From Amoebophrya sp. A120 (lineage: Eukaryota; Sar; Dinophyceae; Syndiniales; Amoebophryaceae), in contig CAJINV010000004.1 in the NCBI GenBank assembly GCA_905178155.1, forward strand, positions 1,518,784 through 1,582,783: a stretch of 64,000 nucleotides of DNA. Reading direction: 5' to 3'. The position numbers were made by a program, and so were the translations under genes. This document shows, piece by piece, positions 34,001 through 43,209 of this stretch. A model generated the notes under the pieces. That model was not told the origin of the DNA. It searched no databases and was given only the letters and a program-made list of their open reading frames with translations. Within the stretch, counting starts at the first letter, position 1. Every line of letters begins with the position of its first letter.

Positions 34001-36186
34001 GAGGCAACGCAGTACTGGGAAGCCTACAACCGCGACGGCTCGTGGGGAACCAAATCGGGGGGCAATGAAATGTGGAAAGGTAAAAAGAACTACCACGACG
34101 GGAAGAGCGTTGATGGGGGTGCAGCTCCTTGGGAACAGTTCGAGGTGGAAGACATATGAAATACAAATATGTCCTCTTGGTCTCGAAGCTTGGAACTTGT
34201 AATGCTGTCTTTGGATTCCAAAAAATTATGTATTGCATGACCAGCAACAGGAGTCCAGTTTGTGTTACGCGGAGAGGGAATTTCTTACGCGGGATAGGCA
34301 TAATTAGGAAGCCCTCTAATTCTAAAAATTTGCGATGCTAGATCATGCATTACAGGCATGCATGATCATACACAATCTGCAGGACAAACCTGACAATCTT
34401 CCAGACCGAGATGACATAGTTGCATTCGATAAGACACGCAAGGCTACAACAAGTACGAGCACGAGGCGGCGGACCGGTACTACGGGCATGTATCAAATGC
34501 AAATATGTCTGGGTCTGGAAGAATGCGCGACTTGTCATGCAGCTTTTCCGTGACCCATGAGGTCTGGAATGCAGGACCTAGCATGACAGATTCTGTGCGA
34601 TCTCTTTCATGGCTCTCCTGCATGAGAAACTCCCTCCCGACTTGGTCAAAACTGGACGACTTTTGGTAATCATGCAACACAGTTTTTTGTATGCTTCAGA
34701 TCTAGCATGACAAGTTGCATTCTTCCAGACCCAGACACTTTTACATTTGATAGCATGGCGGTGACGACCATTATGATGACACTGGAGCGAGCGACCCGTA
34801 CTACGCGAACAGCTACAATTACAAGAGAGCAACAGACCAACCCTATTCCACGGAAAATAAGTGCCCCCTCGTCCCCGGAGGTTGGATAGGTTTCTGGTGC
34901 ATAAGGTTTTTATCATCAAATGCGAAACTCTTTATCAATCTATGCATCAAAGGACTAGTATGTATGAATGTTTCTCCTGCAGTAGAGTCTAGTAGGCTTG
35001 TGTTGAAGCATCCCTTGCAGCACAACAGGCGCCGCTCTTGTTGGGCTCTTTTGATGCCATACGAGTTTTATTCGGCTATTCACAATAATTTTTAAAACTG
35101 TGACTCTGATTGATACAACATGCAAGAGGGAGCAGAGTGTTTCCACGGGGAAGCTTTGCAATTATGCGAATGCTTCCACGTTCCGGGGTCGTGGGGGCCG
35201 CGTTTTCAATATGATAAACCCGGCGGTTCGACGACGTTGGGGTCGCCCGAGAGCAAGAGAGAGTCGGGCAGTGGTAAAAGTTCGCAGAAGACCTACATTC
35301 TGCGAAACAAAGACGCGAGTTCGGATTTCGTACAGGTCGTGGTCGCGGACACACAGCGGGCGGTCAAGATCTTCAACGACGCCGTTGTGGACGGAGAGCC
35401 GGAGCAATTCGGCACAACGGCGGACGGGGATCCACGCATGAAGGCGAAGCTTCAGGAGGCCTGGAGCTACAGCGACCACAGCAGCTTGGCCGGGCGGACG
35501 GTGTTGGTCAAGTACAAACACGTGGTGGAGAGCGGCACCGTATCGAGTGCAAACATCTTCACTTCTGGGTCTGGAACAAGAATCAAACCGACACTGACAT
35601 GCAGAGTGTTGGCATCATCATCATCATCTGCGGGACGAGGGTATAGTAGTTTGACATGTTGCACGTACTAGAAGTAGAGCACGATATCCTTTTTGTTCTG
35701 TTCCATGCATAATTTATTGTCTGCACGTTGAGATGAAATAGAATTAGAAATTCAAATTACGCCTTTGTTCCCCTGGAGACGAAAACCGCACAGCTTTTGC
35801 TGACCGTGGATGCATTCTACAGTTGTATTTCGTCCTCCGATGTTCGTCCTCTTCCAGATTCCCATTGCCATTCCGCATCATCATCTTCCTTCCAGACCCA
35901 AATCGAAGATATTTGCAAGGCATAGACCAATCAGACGGTTCTGGTTACGCCGTCCCCCGCGCGCCCGAAGGTCCCCTCCGGTCCGGTTCTGGTGAAGGGA
36001 GCTACCAAGAGCAGTCCATCTTCTTTGCTGGGAGGTAAGAAGGGCGGGGGCAGCACTGCTAAAAGCATGCCATCGACGAAGGGCAGCCTCCTCGCCGGCG
36101 GGAAGATGGGCAAGGGCAGCGGTGCCGGGGGCAAAAGCCGCAGCGGTTCGGCGGGGGCAGCGGCCGCGCGGAAGGGATCTTACTAG
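22027..36186 (+). CDS. Gene C: large secreted cysteine-rich single-pass membrane protein, paralogue of gene B
   Basis: About 1500 residues. Exons: 22027-22447, 22767-23412, 24327-24408, 25300-26489, 26772-27130, 27329-27412, 27616-27705, 28142-28366, 28700-28760, 29027-29080, 29431-29454, 29677-29883, 32671-32723, 33009-33064, 33432-33586, 33849-34154, 34432-34490, 34753-34843, 35217-35540, 35925-36186. MLDRTVRGH at 22165 starts a signal peptide. The frame is open from 22027. The ectodomain holds two versions of the CC...C module of gene B (IMVTSSY at 22810 and IMVHPW at 25352), then the EGF-like part, ECC units, the SEA-like SRRRTQLED region and one membrane helix (IVLIFVLVGAVLLVTFLF). The tail is Tyr/Asn/Asp-rich (SDPYYANSYNY). 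Exon 35217-35540 (KTYILRNKDAS, VKIFNDAVV) has no counterpart in B. It ends Gly/Lys/Ser-rich at TAG 36184. It could be two genes if the 23413 or 24409 introns are not spliced. Confidence 0.78.
22448..22766. mobile_element. IE1 introner in gene C
   Basis: 319 bp, from TATCAATTGTAAATATGTTT to ATATTTGCAGTTGATA. TSD ATTGT/ATTAT. Interior very similar to 10060. Confidence 0.9.
23413..24326. mobile_element. Long IE3 introner in gene C with internal insertion
   Basis: 914 bp, with IE3 ends (CTCCCCTGCCCATACTC and TATGGGAGGGGGGATTTTCC). About 23580-24012 looks inserted, with GAGTAGTGGTGATAG facing CTATCACCACTC and an inner inverted repeat CATGAAAGAGCT/AGCTCTTTCATG (23672 and 23732). Confidence 0.75.
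24409..25299. mobile_element. Long IE1 introner in gene C
   Basis: 891 bp, from TATCAACTGCAAACATGTCT to GATGTTTGCAGTTGATA. The first 200 bp and last 80 bp match 10060 and 22448. About 24620-25210 is extra sequence of unknown origin. Confidence 0.82.
26490..26771. mobile_element. IE1 introner in gene C
   Basis: 282 bp, from TATCCACTGCAAATGG to ATATTTGCAATCCATA. Same position as 11493. Confidence 0.82.
27131..27328. mobile_element. IE1 introner in gene C
   Basis: 198 bp. Perfect TSD CGAAG. Same position as 12137. Confidence 0.9.
27413..27615. mobile_element. IE6-like introner in gene C
   Basis: 203 bp, from TATGACAGTGCACAACCCCC to TTCATGCAATA. Weak TIR. Same position as 12420. Confidence 0.6.
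27706..28141. mobile_element. IE2 introner in gene C
   Basis: 436 bp, TSD CGCCG. Longer than its partner at 12704. 27740-27815 contains tandem copies of CCAATAGGGTTGTAGTCTC. Confidence 0.88.
28367..28699. mobile_element. IE3 introner in gene C
   Basis: 333 bp, from TATAAAAATGAAAAAATCCC to GGGGATTTTTCCTGACAATA. TSD TGCTG. Confidence 0.92.
28761..29026. mobile_element. IE2-like introner in gene C
   Basis: 266 bp, from TATCCAGATGATGAAAAGTG to CGCTTTTCCCTTCGATA. Perfect TSD GCCCG. Confidence 0.9.
29081..29430. mobile_element. IE2 introner in gene C
   Basis: 350 bp, from TATCCTGTGTAAAGACGTCC to GGGGACGTTTTTGCTCAGAA plus TA. Confidence 0.88.
29455..29676. mobile_element. IE4 introner present in gene C, absent from gene B
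   Basis: 222 bp, from TATCCCACGAAAAAAGTG to CACTTTTTTCTTGCGATA, with GTTACAGTTACACAC repeated inverted. TSD CTCGG/CTCGA. Gene B is uninterrupted at 14519-14530 (GGCCTCGAGCAG). It isolates a 24-nt exon (29431-29454). Confidence 0.92.
30130..31665. repeat. 99-bp minisatellite, about 16 units
   Basis: Each unit contains GGCCAGGTGATCACCATCAG, CGAAAGACGTCCGCG, GTCGTCAGCTGGAGACGATC and GTCGACAGTTTCGCGA. Units are 99 bp, with a few of 102. The variable spots are concentrated in two or three positions. Because 99 is a multiple of 3, three frames stay open on both strands. An inverted fragment (GATGGCGATCACCTGGCCA) occurs at 32355. Confidence 0.95.
31705..32045. repeat. GC-rich pair of hairpin repeats
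   Basis: 31720-31775 and 31980-32035 are copies of one unit containing GCCGCCGGGCGTTTCCGGGC and GTAGAACGCCCGGAAACG, which can pair as an 11-bp stem. The sequence between them is rich in CCGGGCGG-type motifs. Confidence 0.7.
32172..32350. repeat. 30-bp tandem repeat, about 6 units
   Basis: Units of the form GATGACGACCATGCCGGA then TCnTCTTCAGCT. Frames stay open because the period is a multiple of 3. Confidence 0.9.
32724..33008. mobile_element. IE1 introner present in gene C, absent from gene B
   Basis: About 285 bp, from TATGGATTGCAAATATGTCT to AGACATGTTTGCA. The flanks share GTGGACTTCA, longer than a usual TSD. Gene B is uninterrupted at 15992-16004 (GTGGACTTCACCG). Confidence 0.85.
33065..33431. 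mobile_element. IE3 introner in gene C
   Basis: 367 bp, from TATCGTAAGGAAAGATCCCC to GATTCGTTTTCCTTTTGATA. Same position as 16047. Confidence 0.87.
33587..33848. mobile_element. IE1 introner in gene C
   Basis: 262 bp. Perfect TSD CGTCG. Same position as 16551. Confidence 0.94.
34155..34431. mobile_element. IE1 introner in gene C
   Basis: 277 bp, from TATGAAATACAAATATGTCC to ATAGTTGCATTCGATA. Perfect TSD AGACA. Confidence 0.9.
34491..34752. mobile_element. IE1 introner in gene C
   Basis: 262 bp. Perfect TSD GCATG. Interior like 54907. Confidence 0.94.
34844..35216. mobile_element. IE2 introner in gene C
   Basis: 373 bp, from TATTCCACGGAAAATAAGTG to GGCCGCGTTTTCAATATGAT plus A. Perfect TSD AACCC. 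Confidence 0.87.
35541..35924. mobile_element. IE1 introner in gene C
   Basis: 384 bp, from TATCGAGTGCAAACATCTTC to AAGATATTTGCAAGGCATA. Weak TSD. Confidence 0.78.
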
Positions 36187-37604
36187 AAAACGAGACGCGC
36201 AGCTGGAAAAAATGGACCGAGAGCAGAACGAGCTGAAATGGGCTTGTTCCGCCGCCCGCCGCCCACAGGCTAGGAGGTTTTTTGCTTCAAAATAGTATAC
36301 ATGATAGTACATGATCTGATCTAGGTCTTCCACAAATTCGCATACACACAGCATTCCCCGAAGATTCAACATAGTAGTTCCACCCATTTTTTTGACATTG
36401 ATTTGTTTAGTTCGATCCCAGCACAATATCCCAACCGAAGACTACTCCGCATGAAAGAAAAACGAAAAAGAACCCCTCAGTAGAACGCTTCTCTGTTCGT
36501 GTAAGTAACTTCTTTGTTGTTCTCGACCATTTTTATATCACGTCTTCACAAGAAGAAGAACCAAGAATCTGATTACTTAATAAATAGGCAATATGTCGTG
36601 TCGTCGATTTAGGCGAGATACATCGATTTCCTTTTTGTTTCCCCAACATTTTCATATTCATTTCAAGACCTAGGCCTGCAAAAGGTTCGGTCCACGTTGC
36701 AGGGCCGGACAAGGCGAAGGCAACGGAGAAGTCGGCCCCACGCTAGCGAGCAAACCAAGCTTGCCTTGCTGTGCCACGGTGCTAGACCGACTAGTTGCAT
36801 CTTGTTCCACCTTTGATGTTCGTTCCACCCCGCTGTGGCACGATGAGGCCAAGTTTCTGAGGCCCCCACCCCGCCGCCCGGGGGTCTCGCACAGTGAAGT
36901 CGAAGAAAGGCGGAAAGGATCTGTTCTGAATTTGAAATCAAGAGGTTCTTCACGGTGAAGTTCCTCAAGTAGACTCCTCATTTTGAGCAGAAGTCTCGCG
37001 TACTACGCGAACACTGTAAGCTGTAAACTGTAAATATTGCTTCACAGGCGAGTGAAGATGATGACGCGACCCACAACCTACGACTGAGAGCGAAGCCAGC
37101 TACGGTGTGAAACTTCTATCCTACGACAAGTCATCAATGAGACGCGTCGGCGTTTATGTAGAAGTAGAAGGTCGGACTCAGGACGAGCCGCTTGAAAAGC
37201 CTAAGCCAACCTTTAGTAAATACATCTTGCGCGCGTTCCTTCTTTCCGGGCAAACCGACTTACGTATGTAAAAGAGATCCGCGTTTCAAAATGTAGTCGC
37301 GACCACAGGATCCTTGGAATCTAATTTGAGAACTTCGCGATAATTTTACTTTTAGTTTTAGCTTCGTATTTGTTTTCCTGAGGCGTTGCGGTTTGTGTCT
37401 GGCTGCTTTCTTCTTCACCAAAAAAATAAACCTTCGAGGACGATAGGAGGCATACCTTCGATAGCAGCTTTTCGGTTCGTCAGCTGCGGCCCGTCTGCTC
37501 CTCGACATGGATTTTTAAGAAGTGGTGCCAGCAGGGAGAGTAGTTTTAGTCTGTGTGTAGACAAAAAAAGCTCTCGTTGTTCCCCGAAGTAGTTCCTATC
37601 GAAC
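36187..37604. other. Intergenic region between gene C and the cold-shock gene
   Basis: 36255-36300 and 36437-36850 repeat the 3' flank of gene B (GCTAGCGAGCAAACCAA occurs again at about 36742). 36990-37604 should hold the promoter and 5' untranslated region of gene E. No gene seen and no core promoter motif recognised. Confidence 0.5.
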
Positions 37605-40600
37605 ATGCCGAATCGCTTCTCCGGGACCGTCGCCAAGTGGCTGAACCACAATACCATGCGTAAAAACGTTGTTCCCATCACCCCAAAGATGTCGTGCAAA
37701 GAATTCGTGGGTTTTGCGCTCGCGCCTAACAACGAGTCGCATGCATTGATTTTGCAGCTGCTCAAGGAGAAAATAGAGCCTCTAGTGGTGTTTCGAAGTT
37801 TAGTGTCATGCTAATATAGTAGTCAGGACGAGGACCACAAAGAGCTGGATTATTCGTGATGCTTCTGCCCTGGTTTAAGTAAACGCGATCTCCTCGCTGC
37901 AAATCCAGAAAGGCCTTTGTCACGCGCGTCTCGGAAGTATGCTTTTTGAGTTGTATAGCGGGTTTACCATGATATTGTCTGGACTATGGGGTGGGTAAGA
38001 ACAAGGTTTTCCTCATGATAAACAAAGGCATTGGCTTCATCCGCCCCGACGATGCAGACATATCAAGTGCAAAGATGTCTGGGTCTGGAAGAGTGCGAGC
38101 TTTGTCATGCTAATCTGGCTTGACACTGGACTGCCATTGATTATGTTTACAATTACAAATACAACCTTCGTGAAGATCCAGACCCAGACATATTTGCAGT
38201 GGATAAATCGATGAGGATTCCGATCTGCTCGTGCACTATCAGTATTCATTGCAAATATCGAAGATTCGGGTCTGCAAGATTGCAAGGTTTTGTCATGATC
38301 GTTGGGCCTGCTGTCTGTGAGGTGTAAAAAACTGACGCAGGTTTACGAAGATGAGTTTTTAGAGTTCCCATTGGCTGTCCTGCAACTACAACATCAACGG
38401 AGTTCGTGGTCAGGTCATGTCTCATGCTTGCGTGGTGTCTAATGGTAATGTTGCACTGTGCTTGGCATGCACAATTTAGATTTACAATTCAGCGCTGCGA
38501 AAATGATTTGCAGACCGAGAGAGGATATTTGCAGTGGATAGGCAGCAGATCCAGCAAGCTTCTGAGGATGGGTTCAAGTCGCTCTCCCAGGGGTCCAAGG
38601 TACAAGAGCTTTATAAAAAATACTTCTACGGCATCAACATGTTTTGTAGAAGGATTTGGATTTCTTCTACTTTTGTAACAAACTTTCAATTCATTGTAGA
38701 CGGCAAACAACGTTTAACATTTTTTTTGTCGTGCTTGTAGTTGGTGTCTATTTCTATTGGATGCAAAGGATTTAGACGGGTAATATGGTACCAAAAACAA
38801 GGTGGAATACGACGTGGCGGACGAGTATGGCGGCATCAGCTGGGAAAACATCGTCCAAATGGAGACCGCAACGGGTTGCAATGCATGACTTGCAACTCAG
38901 GCAAAGTGAAAGTCGTGTCTGCATTTCTTAGCATGAGAACAAAGCACATGAAAAAACCATTGGTCAACCGCAGCCTGTTTCATTTTGCGAAGAAAGCTGC
39001 GAACAAGAAACAAGACGACAGTACGAGCAGTTTTCTATTTTGTGCTCCCGAAGAGTTCATGAATCACACTCATATCGACCTTCGGCCGCGTTGCAGAAAT
39101 TTGCGGTGCGCCGCTTAGAGACAAATGGCAGGCCGACCTGCATTCTTCACCTGGTTCTGGTTGTATGTAGTGAGGTTACCGAACGGCTCTAACCAGGGAG
39201 TTTTTTTGCCATATACCCTGAAAAACGATCGGCAGTTTTCAAGCGGCCGGAAGCGTTTTTGGACATAAAAAATTTTCAATTATCAAGCGGGCGGGGCTTT
39301 GCCATCAAACAAGCCCGGTAGAAAACTATCGATTCGCACTTGATAAAACGACGCAGGGGAGCCGGCAAAAGGGGCGCCCTTCTGAGGCGCCCGCCGCCTT
39401 GGTTTCTGGCGATTTGGGGCGCCCAAAAAGGGGCGCGCAAAAAACGCGCCCAAAATCAGAACAGCGAAACAGCATGGCACGGCCGCGATTTCGGAGCATT
39501 TTGGGCGGCCGCGAAAGCGGCCGCCTTTTCGCCGGTTTCAGAGCCTGGGAAGCTTTGCAAAACGCGCCGGCGTGAAAAATAAAAACGCGAAAAAGAAAAA
39601 GCGCCCCAGACGCGCAAAGCCAATCCGCATGCTATGGGCCCGATTTTCCTTCGCTTTTTGGGCGCCCACCGTGGCACCCGGATCGGCTCCATAGCATGGG
39701 GGCTGGCTTTCGGAAAGGAATTTCGGGAATTTGCGAAAATTTGCGACGTTTATCGAGCGGCCGCCATACCGTGCGGCCTAACGTTACTCGCTGCGGCATG
39801 GCGAGCCAAGAAAAAGCAAGGCCGCGGCCAAGGCGACGGCCGGCAAGAAAACGCCCACGACCTCACTACCCCCGCCCCGGCGGCTATATTTGGTATCAAG
39901 TGATTCTTCTCGCTCTCCTCTTGACGATTTTATTTTCCCGCCTGGCGCTGCCATAAGGGTCCGAAGGACAGCACGAAAAAAATCGCGGTCAACGTCTATG
40001 CTGGGTAAAAACGCCCCCATCAACTCAACACATTCATTCGTCAACAAGAGAAACATTTTGGTTACAAAAAGCGCCTGACTCAACATCCCTTGGGTGTCTG
40101 TGACGAACTCATTCCAACAACTACTAGGAAGCGACGGTGAAGAAGTAGTTGTAGGGGGCGGGTGCGCGACGGTGAATAGTACCAAGCGTTGCGGTTCAAC
40201 TTGTACTGCAGGAGCCACGTTCAAGTCAGGAATGGCAAATTTCTTTGCATAAAAAAGACAACGACCTCAGGGTGGTCGCCGTGGTGGGGACGTTTTGTTT
40301 ACACAGGATAAGGCCACCGGTCCGGACGGCAGCGATTGCGATCCCCGCCCCAAGTATGGGGAGAAAAAAATCTGTGTTTCATAGCCTTCTAATTCTTTCT
40401 TTGCAATAAAGACCACCTAGAAGATGATGATGATGACGCTGATGGTGAAGATGAAGTACACATCTCAAACCTTCTCCATGCTAGATAATTCTGCAGCGAT
40501 GGCTATCTTGCGCTGTGCTTGTTTCACGTGGTAGTGGTACTAGCTCGAAGCGACTCGTCGTACAAGACAAATTTGTGATGCTGATCCTCCGTAGTGGACG

Positions 40601-41374
40601 ACTAACTAACACTAAGTGGAAAAAACCAGTAGAGACATCACTAGTGAACACTGTTGTTTCTCCTCAATACCGAGGGCAAGGGAAAAGGCAAGAAGGGAGG
40701 TGACGGCAAGGGCAAAGGTACTACTTCTACTTGTTGTGGCGGAGTTGCATAGATTTAAATGGTGGTAAAATACACGTTTCTGTTTTCCTGTATGATCTAC
40801 CTGGTGAGCAGCAACAGATTCTGTTCGTAGTCGAATTCCGTGCAAATGCAGCAAGAAAAACTGGAGTTTAGTTTAACATTTTCTTGCGCTGCTGACGAAT
40901 AAATACTATCCAGTACTATGGAAGTAAGACGACCTGCACGCGACTTCAGGTAAGGGCAAGAAGGGCAAAGGAAAGGGCAAGGGATATCCAAAGTAAACAC
41001 GTACTTCCCATCAACTTCAACACGCCAGACTTGTCATCCAAGTCTGGATGGCAAAGCCTGCGTTAGCTTAAGTTTCGCATTTGTAGTATTTCCTAACAGG
41101 TTTCCGTTTCTTTCAACAGTGGTGGTTGGGAGTTTTGTTCCGTCCTGCTCTAATCAGGATGAGAAAGTCGCTTCCTCATGTGCAGCTAGCGCTAACCACG
41201 CCTTTGCTGTAGGTACCCGAAGAACTTGTGCTTGTCATGCGCAGTAGCCAAGCGCTTTTGATTTGTATAGCAGTTTGCATTTAGAATTTAGTAACCTGAC
41301 GATGGGATAGCAGATGCGTTTTTGCACAGGATAGGGGAAAAAAGAAGGGTGGCGACGACGATGACGACGAGTAG
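37605..41374 (+). CDS. Gene E: cold-shock-domain nucleic-acid-binding protein with Lys/Gly tail
   Basis: Exons 37605-37651, 38021-38060, 38206-38242, 38541-38599, 38802 to about 38872, about 39956-39996, 40311-40354, 40670-40717, 40950-40984, 41334-41374 (TAG). Joining exon 1 to exon 2 gives KWLNNKGIGFIRPDD, the RNP1-type core of the cold-shock fold. LLVHYQ and DGFKSLSQGSKVEYDV follow, matching the later strands. The domain fills roughly residues 5-100. The tail is GKGKGKKGG repeats ending in an Asp/Glu run (GGDDDDDE). Such proteins bind single-stranded RNA or DNA in the cytoplasm or nucleus and act in translation or RNA folding. The basic tail should add non-specific nucleic-acid binding. 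The start ATG follows an A/T-rich leader. Position of the 39956 exon is the least certain. Confidence 0.85.
37652..38020. mobile_element. IE2 introner splitting the cold-shock RNP1 motif
   Basis: 369 bp, from TACCATGCGTAAAAACG to GGTTTTCCTCATGATA, with CCCATCACCCCA facing TGGGGTGGG. TSD CACAA/AACAA. Confidence 0.87.
38061..38205. mobile_element. Short IE1 introner in gene E
   Basis: 145 bp, from TATCAAGTGCAAAGATGTCT to CATATTTGCAGTGGATA. Much shorter than the usual 262 bp. Confidence 0.88.
38243..38540. mobile_element. IE1 introner in gene E
   Basis: 298 bp, from TATTCATTGCAAATATC to GATATTTGCAGTGGATA. Flanks ATCAG/GGCAG. Confidence 0.83.
38600..38801 (+). other. GT-AG intron in gene E
   Basis: 202 bp, AAG/GTACAAGAG to AACAAG/GTGGAA. 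CAAGG occurs at both ends, but no TIR is visible. The join gives SKVEYDV. Confidence 0.75.
38873..39955. mobile_element. Long intron of gene E with a GC-rich insert
   Basis: About 1080 bp between METATG and GPKDSTKK. The left end (TTGCAATGCATGAC) is IE1-like and the right end is CCATA. About 39200-39900 is a GC-rich insert with inverted repeats, for example GCATGCTATGG/CCATAGCATG (39628 and 39687) and GGCGCCC/GGGCGCC runs. Boundaries are approximate and a small extra exon inside cannot be excluded. Confidence 0.55.
39997..40310. mobile_element. IE2 introner in gene E
   Basis: 314 bp, from TATGCTGGGTAAAAACGCCC to GGACGTTTTGTTTACACAGG plus ATA. Confidence 0.83.
40355..40669. mobile_element. 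IE4-like introner in gene E
   Basis: 315 bp, from TATGGGGAGAAAAAAATC to TTGTTTCTCCTCAATA. TSD CCAAG/CCGAG. Confidence 0.75.
40718..40949 (+). other. GT-AG intron in gene E
   Basis: 232 bp, AAAG/GTACTACTTC to GACTTCAG/GTAAGGGC. No TIR. The Lys/Gly repeat frame is continuous. Confidence 0.7.
40985..41333. mobile_element. IE2 introner in gene E
   Basis: 349 bp, from TATCCAAAGTAAACACG to GCGTTTTTGCACAGGATA. TSD AGGGA/GGGGA. If retained it gives an early stop (GYPK then stop). Confidence 0.82.
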
Positions 41375-42001
41375 GATGATATCGCGAGAAGAAACTGTCT
41401 CCGTCTCAACTTGTAATGCGGAAACCGCTTGACGCTGCAATAGCAGGTGTGCGCGCGCTGGCGCTCTGCTCCTACTTTCACACGTGTTTATCTCCTTTTC
41501 TCTTGCGTCTGGCGCATCCCAGTTTTTGTCTGTCATGAGGAGCGCAGAGTCGGCTGCACAGATTTTTTTGAGCCAGGGACAGTTCAGTTCTCCTTGGGAT
41601 AGACGATTCAGCTGGAGCACTTTCACGTCGCACTTCGTCTCTATGATAGTGGACAAGAACTCCGCCCCCGTTCATAGTCGCACTCCATCATAGTATGTAT
41701 AAGAACGGATCGCTGGCAAGGGGAGAGATTAAGAAACCGAAACAGCATATTCCTGTTTCTTCTTCGAGCACGTTAGCTTCTCACCTTTTTTGGGATGAAG
41801 AACAGTTCAGCGGTTTTGACACAACTACGATTTTCAAGAACAAACTATTAAGGGACTCCAGTTGTACTGATTAACCTCAGTATAATATTAATCTACCTCC
41901 GTTCATCGCAAAATAAGTACAGCTATTTCAAATTCAAGTTTTTGGCGCCCTGTTTTACTACGGAAGATTTCGATTTATTCACAGAATTTAGCAGCTTCAC
42001 C

Positions 42002-42413
42002 TAGCAGGTAGAAACAAGTGGCAGACCCAGACCCACCTCTTCGAAGAAATTAAGTAGCAATTTACAACACTTCTATCGCAAGAAAAAACTGTTTCACTGT
42101 GAACTTGTGATGCAGCAACACAGAACTATTTGTCTTGCTACACCCGCAGCAAGGCATTGGATTTTCAGGCGTGCTTTCCCTTGGGAAGCGCGCAGAGCAA
42201 GTTTTCAGAGTCATGTGTAACAAACTTGTGATGCAGATCTTGCAAAATTGTCACAGTGAAGCAGTTTTTTTGTGGGATAACTTCTATAATGACGTTAATA
42301 CCGTTACCGAGGACAGGAACTGCAAGCTCCTAGAAAAAGAAATATTCGACAACGTTGATGTGGTCAGACTTGGGCGAAGTCTTATGGACCACTCTGTTGA
42401 CGACGAACTATGA
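42002..42413 (+). CDS. Candidate exons of an unrecognised small protein
   Basis: An open frame before (42002-42073) and after (42280-42413) an introner with perfect ACTTC TSD joins without a stop (SSNLQHFYNDVNTV...) and ends at TGA 42411. The second part is acidic (LLEKEIFDNVDVVRLGRSL). No start codon is visible. TTCACCTAGCAG before 42002 could be an acceptor site of an upstream intron. The introner itself is the best evidence that this is transcribed. Confidence 0.35.
42074..42279. mobile_element. IE4 introner
   Basis: 206 bp, from TATCGCAAGAAAAAACTG to CAGTTTTTTTGTGGGATA, with TTTCACTGTG/CACAGTGAA inside the ends. Perfect TSD ACTTC. Near-identical ends to 49489. Confidence 0.92.
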
Positions 42414-43209
42414 GCAATCCTTGGCTGCAACAGAAATCACGAAAAATATTACCATTTTTTTACTGAAAACTTTTTTATTTTCTACTCATGCTGCGTGAGC
42501 GGTAGAGAAAAAACGAAGAAGCGTGGCATTGGCCACGGTGATATACTTCTTATTGACGGGCGTGTCGACTCCTCTGCCGCTTCACTATGCGGTGCAAAAT
42601 TTCGCCGAATTACCAGATTTCAATTTGATGTCATTTGCCCGCCGCAAACGCAAGCACGGAAATTGACAGGCCTAGGATATTGTTGTGAAGATTTTACTTT
42701 ACTTTGTGAAAGGAGGTACTTCTAGACGGATAGATTCCGAGATGGCCTCTTGCTGCAACTCGCAAGTTGTTCATCGGGAAATAAAGTTGGTAGAAAAGCA
42801 AAGGCAAGGTCAATTTTGCACCTGTTTGGTTGTGGGATGTGATCTGAGAAAATTGTCGACTGGTCTCTGGTAGCGTGATCGTCAGGCCTGCTCATTCTTC
42901 GGAAATCGTGGCTTTCTCTCGTCTACTTAGTACTATCCTATCGGAGATAAGCTCTAGGATACATAGTAGTCTAAAATCTCCGTATCATGATCGGAGATAA
43001 GAAGTTCTTCGATTCTTTCGTGTTGCATCGTCTTCGTCCATCTTCTTCACTGACACGGTCTCTCCTGTCAAGGAAGGGCCTGAAAATGAGAACTGCTACT
43101 TGTTATCGTTGGCGGTTCTATTGAGGTGATCGTGAATTTCTTACGACGTTCTTTGGTGTCACAACGACCAAAGGACAATGTCATCGCAGCACAGAAAATT
43201 TGATCCGAA

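Larger units (their letters stand above)
41375..43209. other. Region with no firm gene apart from a small candidate
   Basis: 41379 starts TATCGCGAGAAGAAACTG like an IE4 end directly after the stop codon of gene E, but no matching 3' end was found. Two ATCGGAGATAAG copies lie at 42939 and 42989. Open frames at 42495-42873 show no recognisable features. The candidate exon pair around 42074 is listed separately. Confidence 0.4.
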
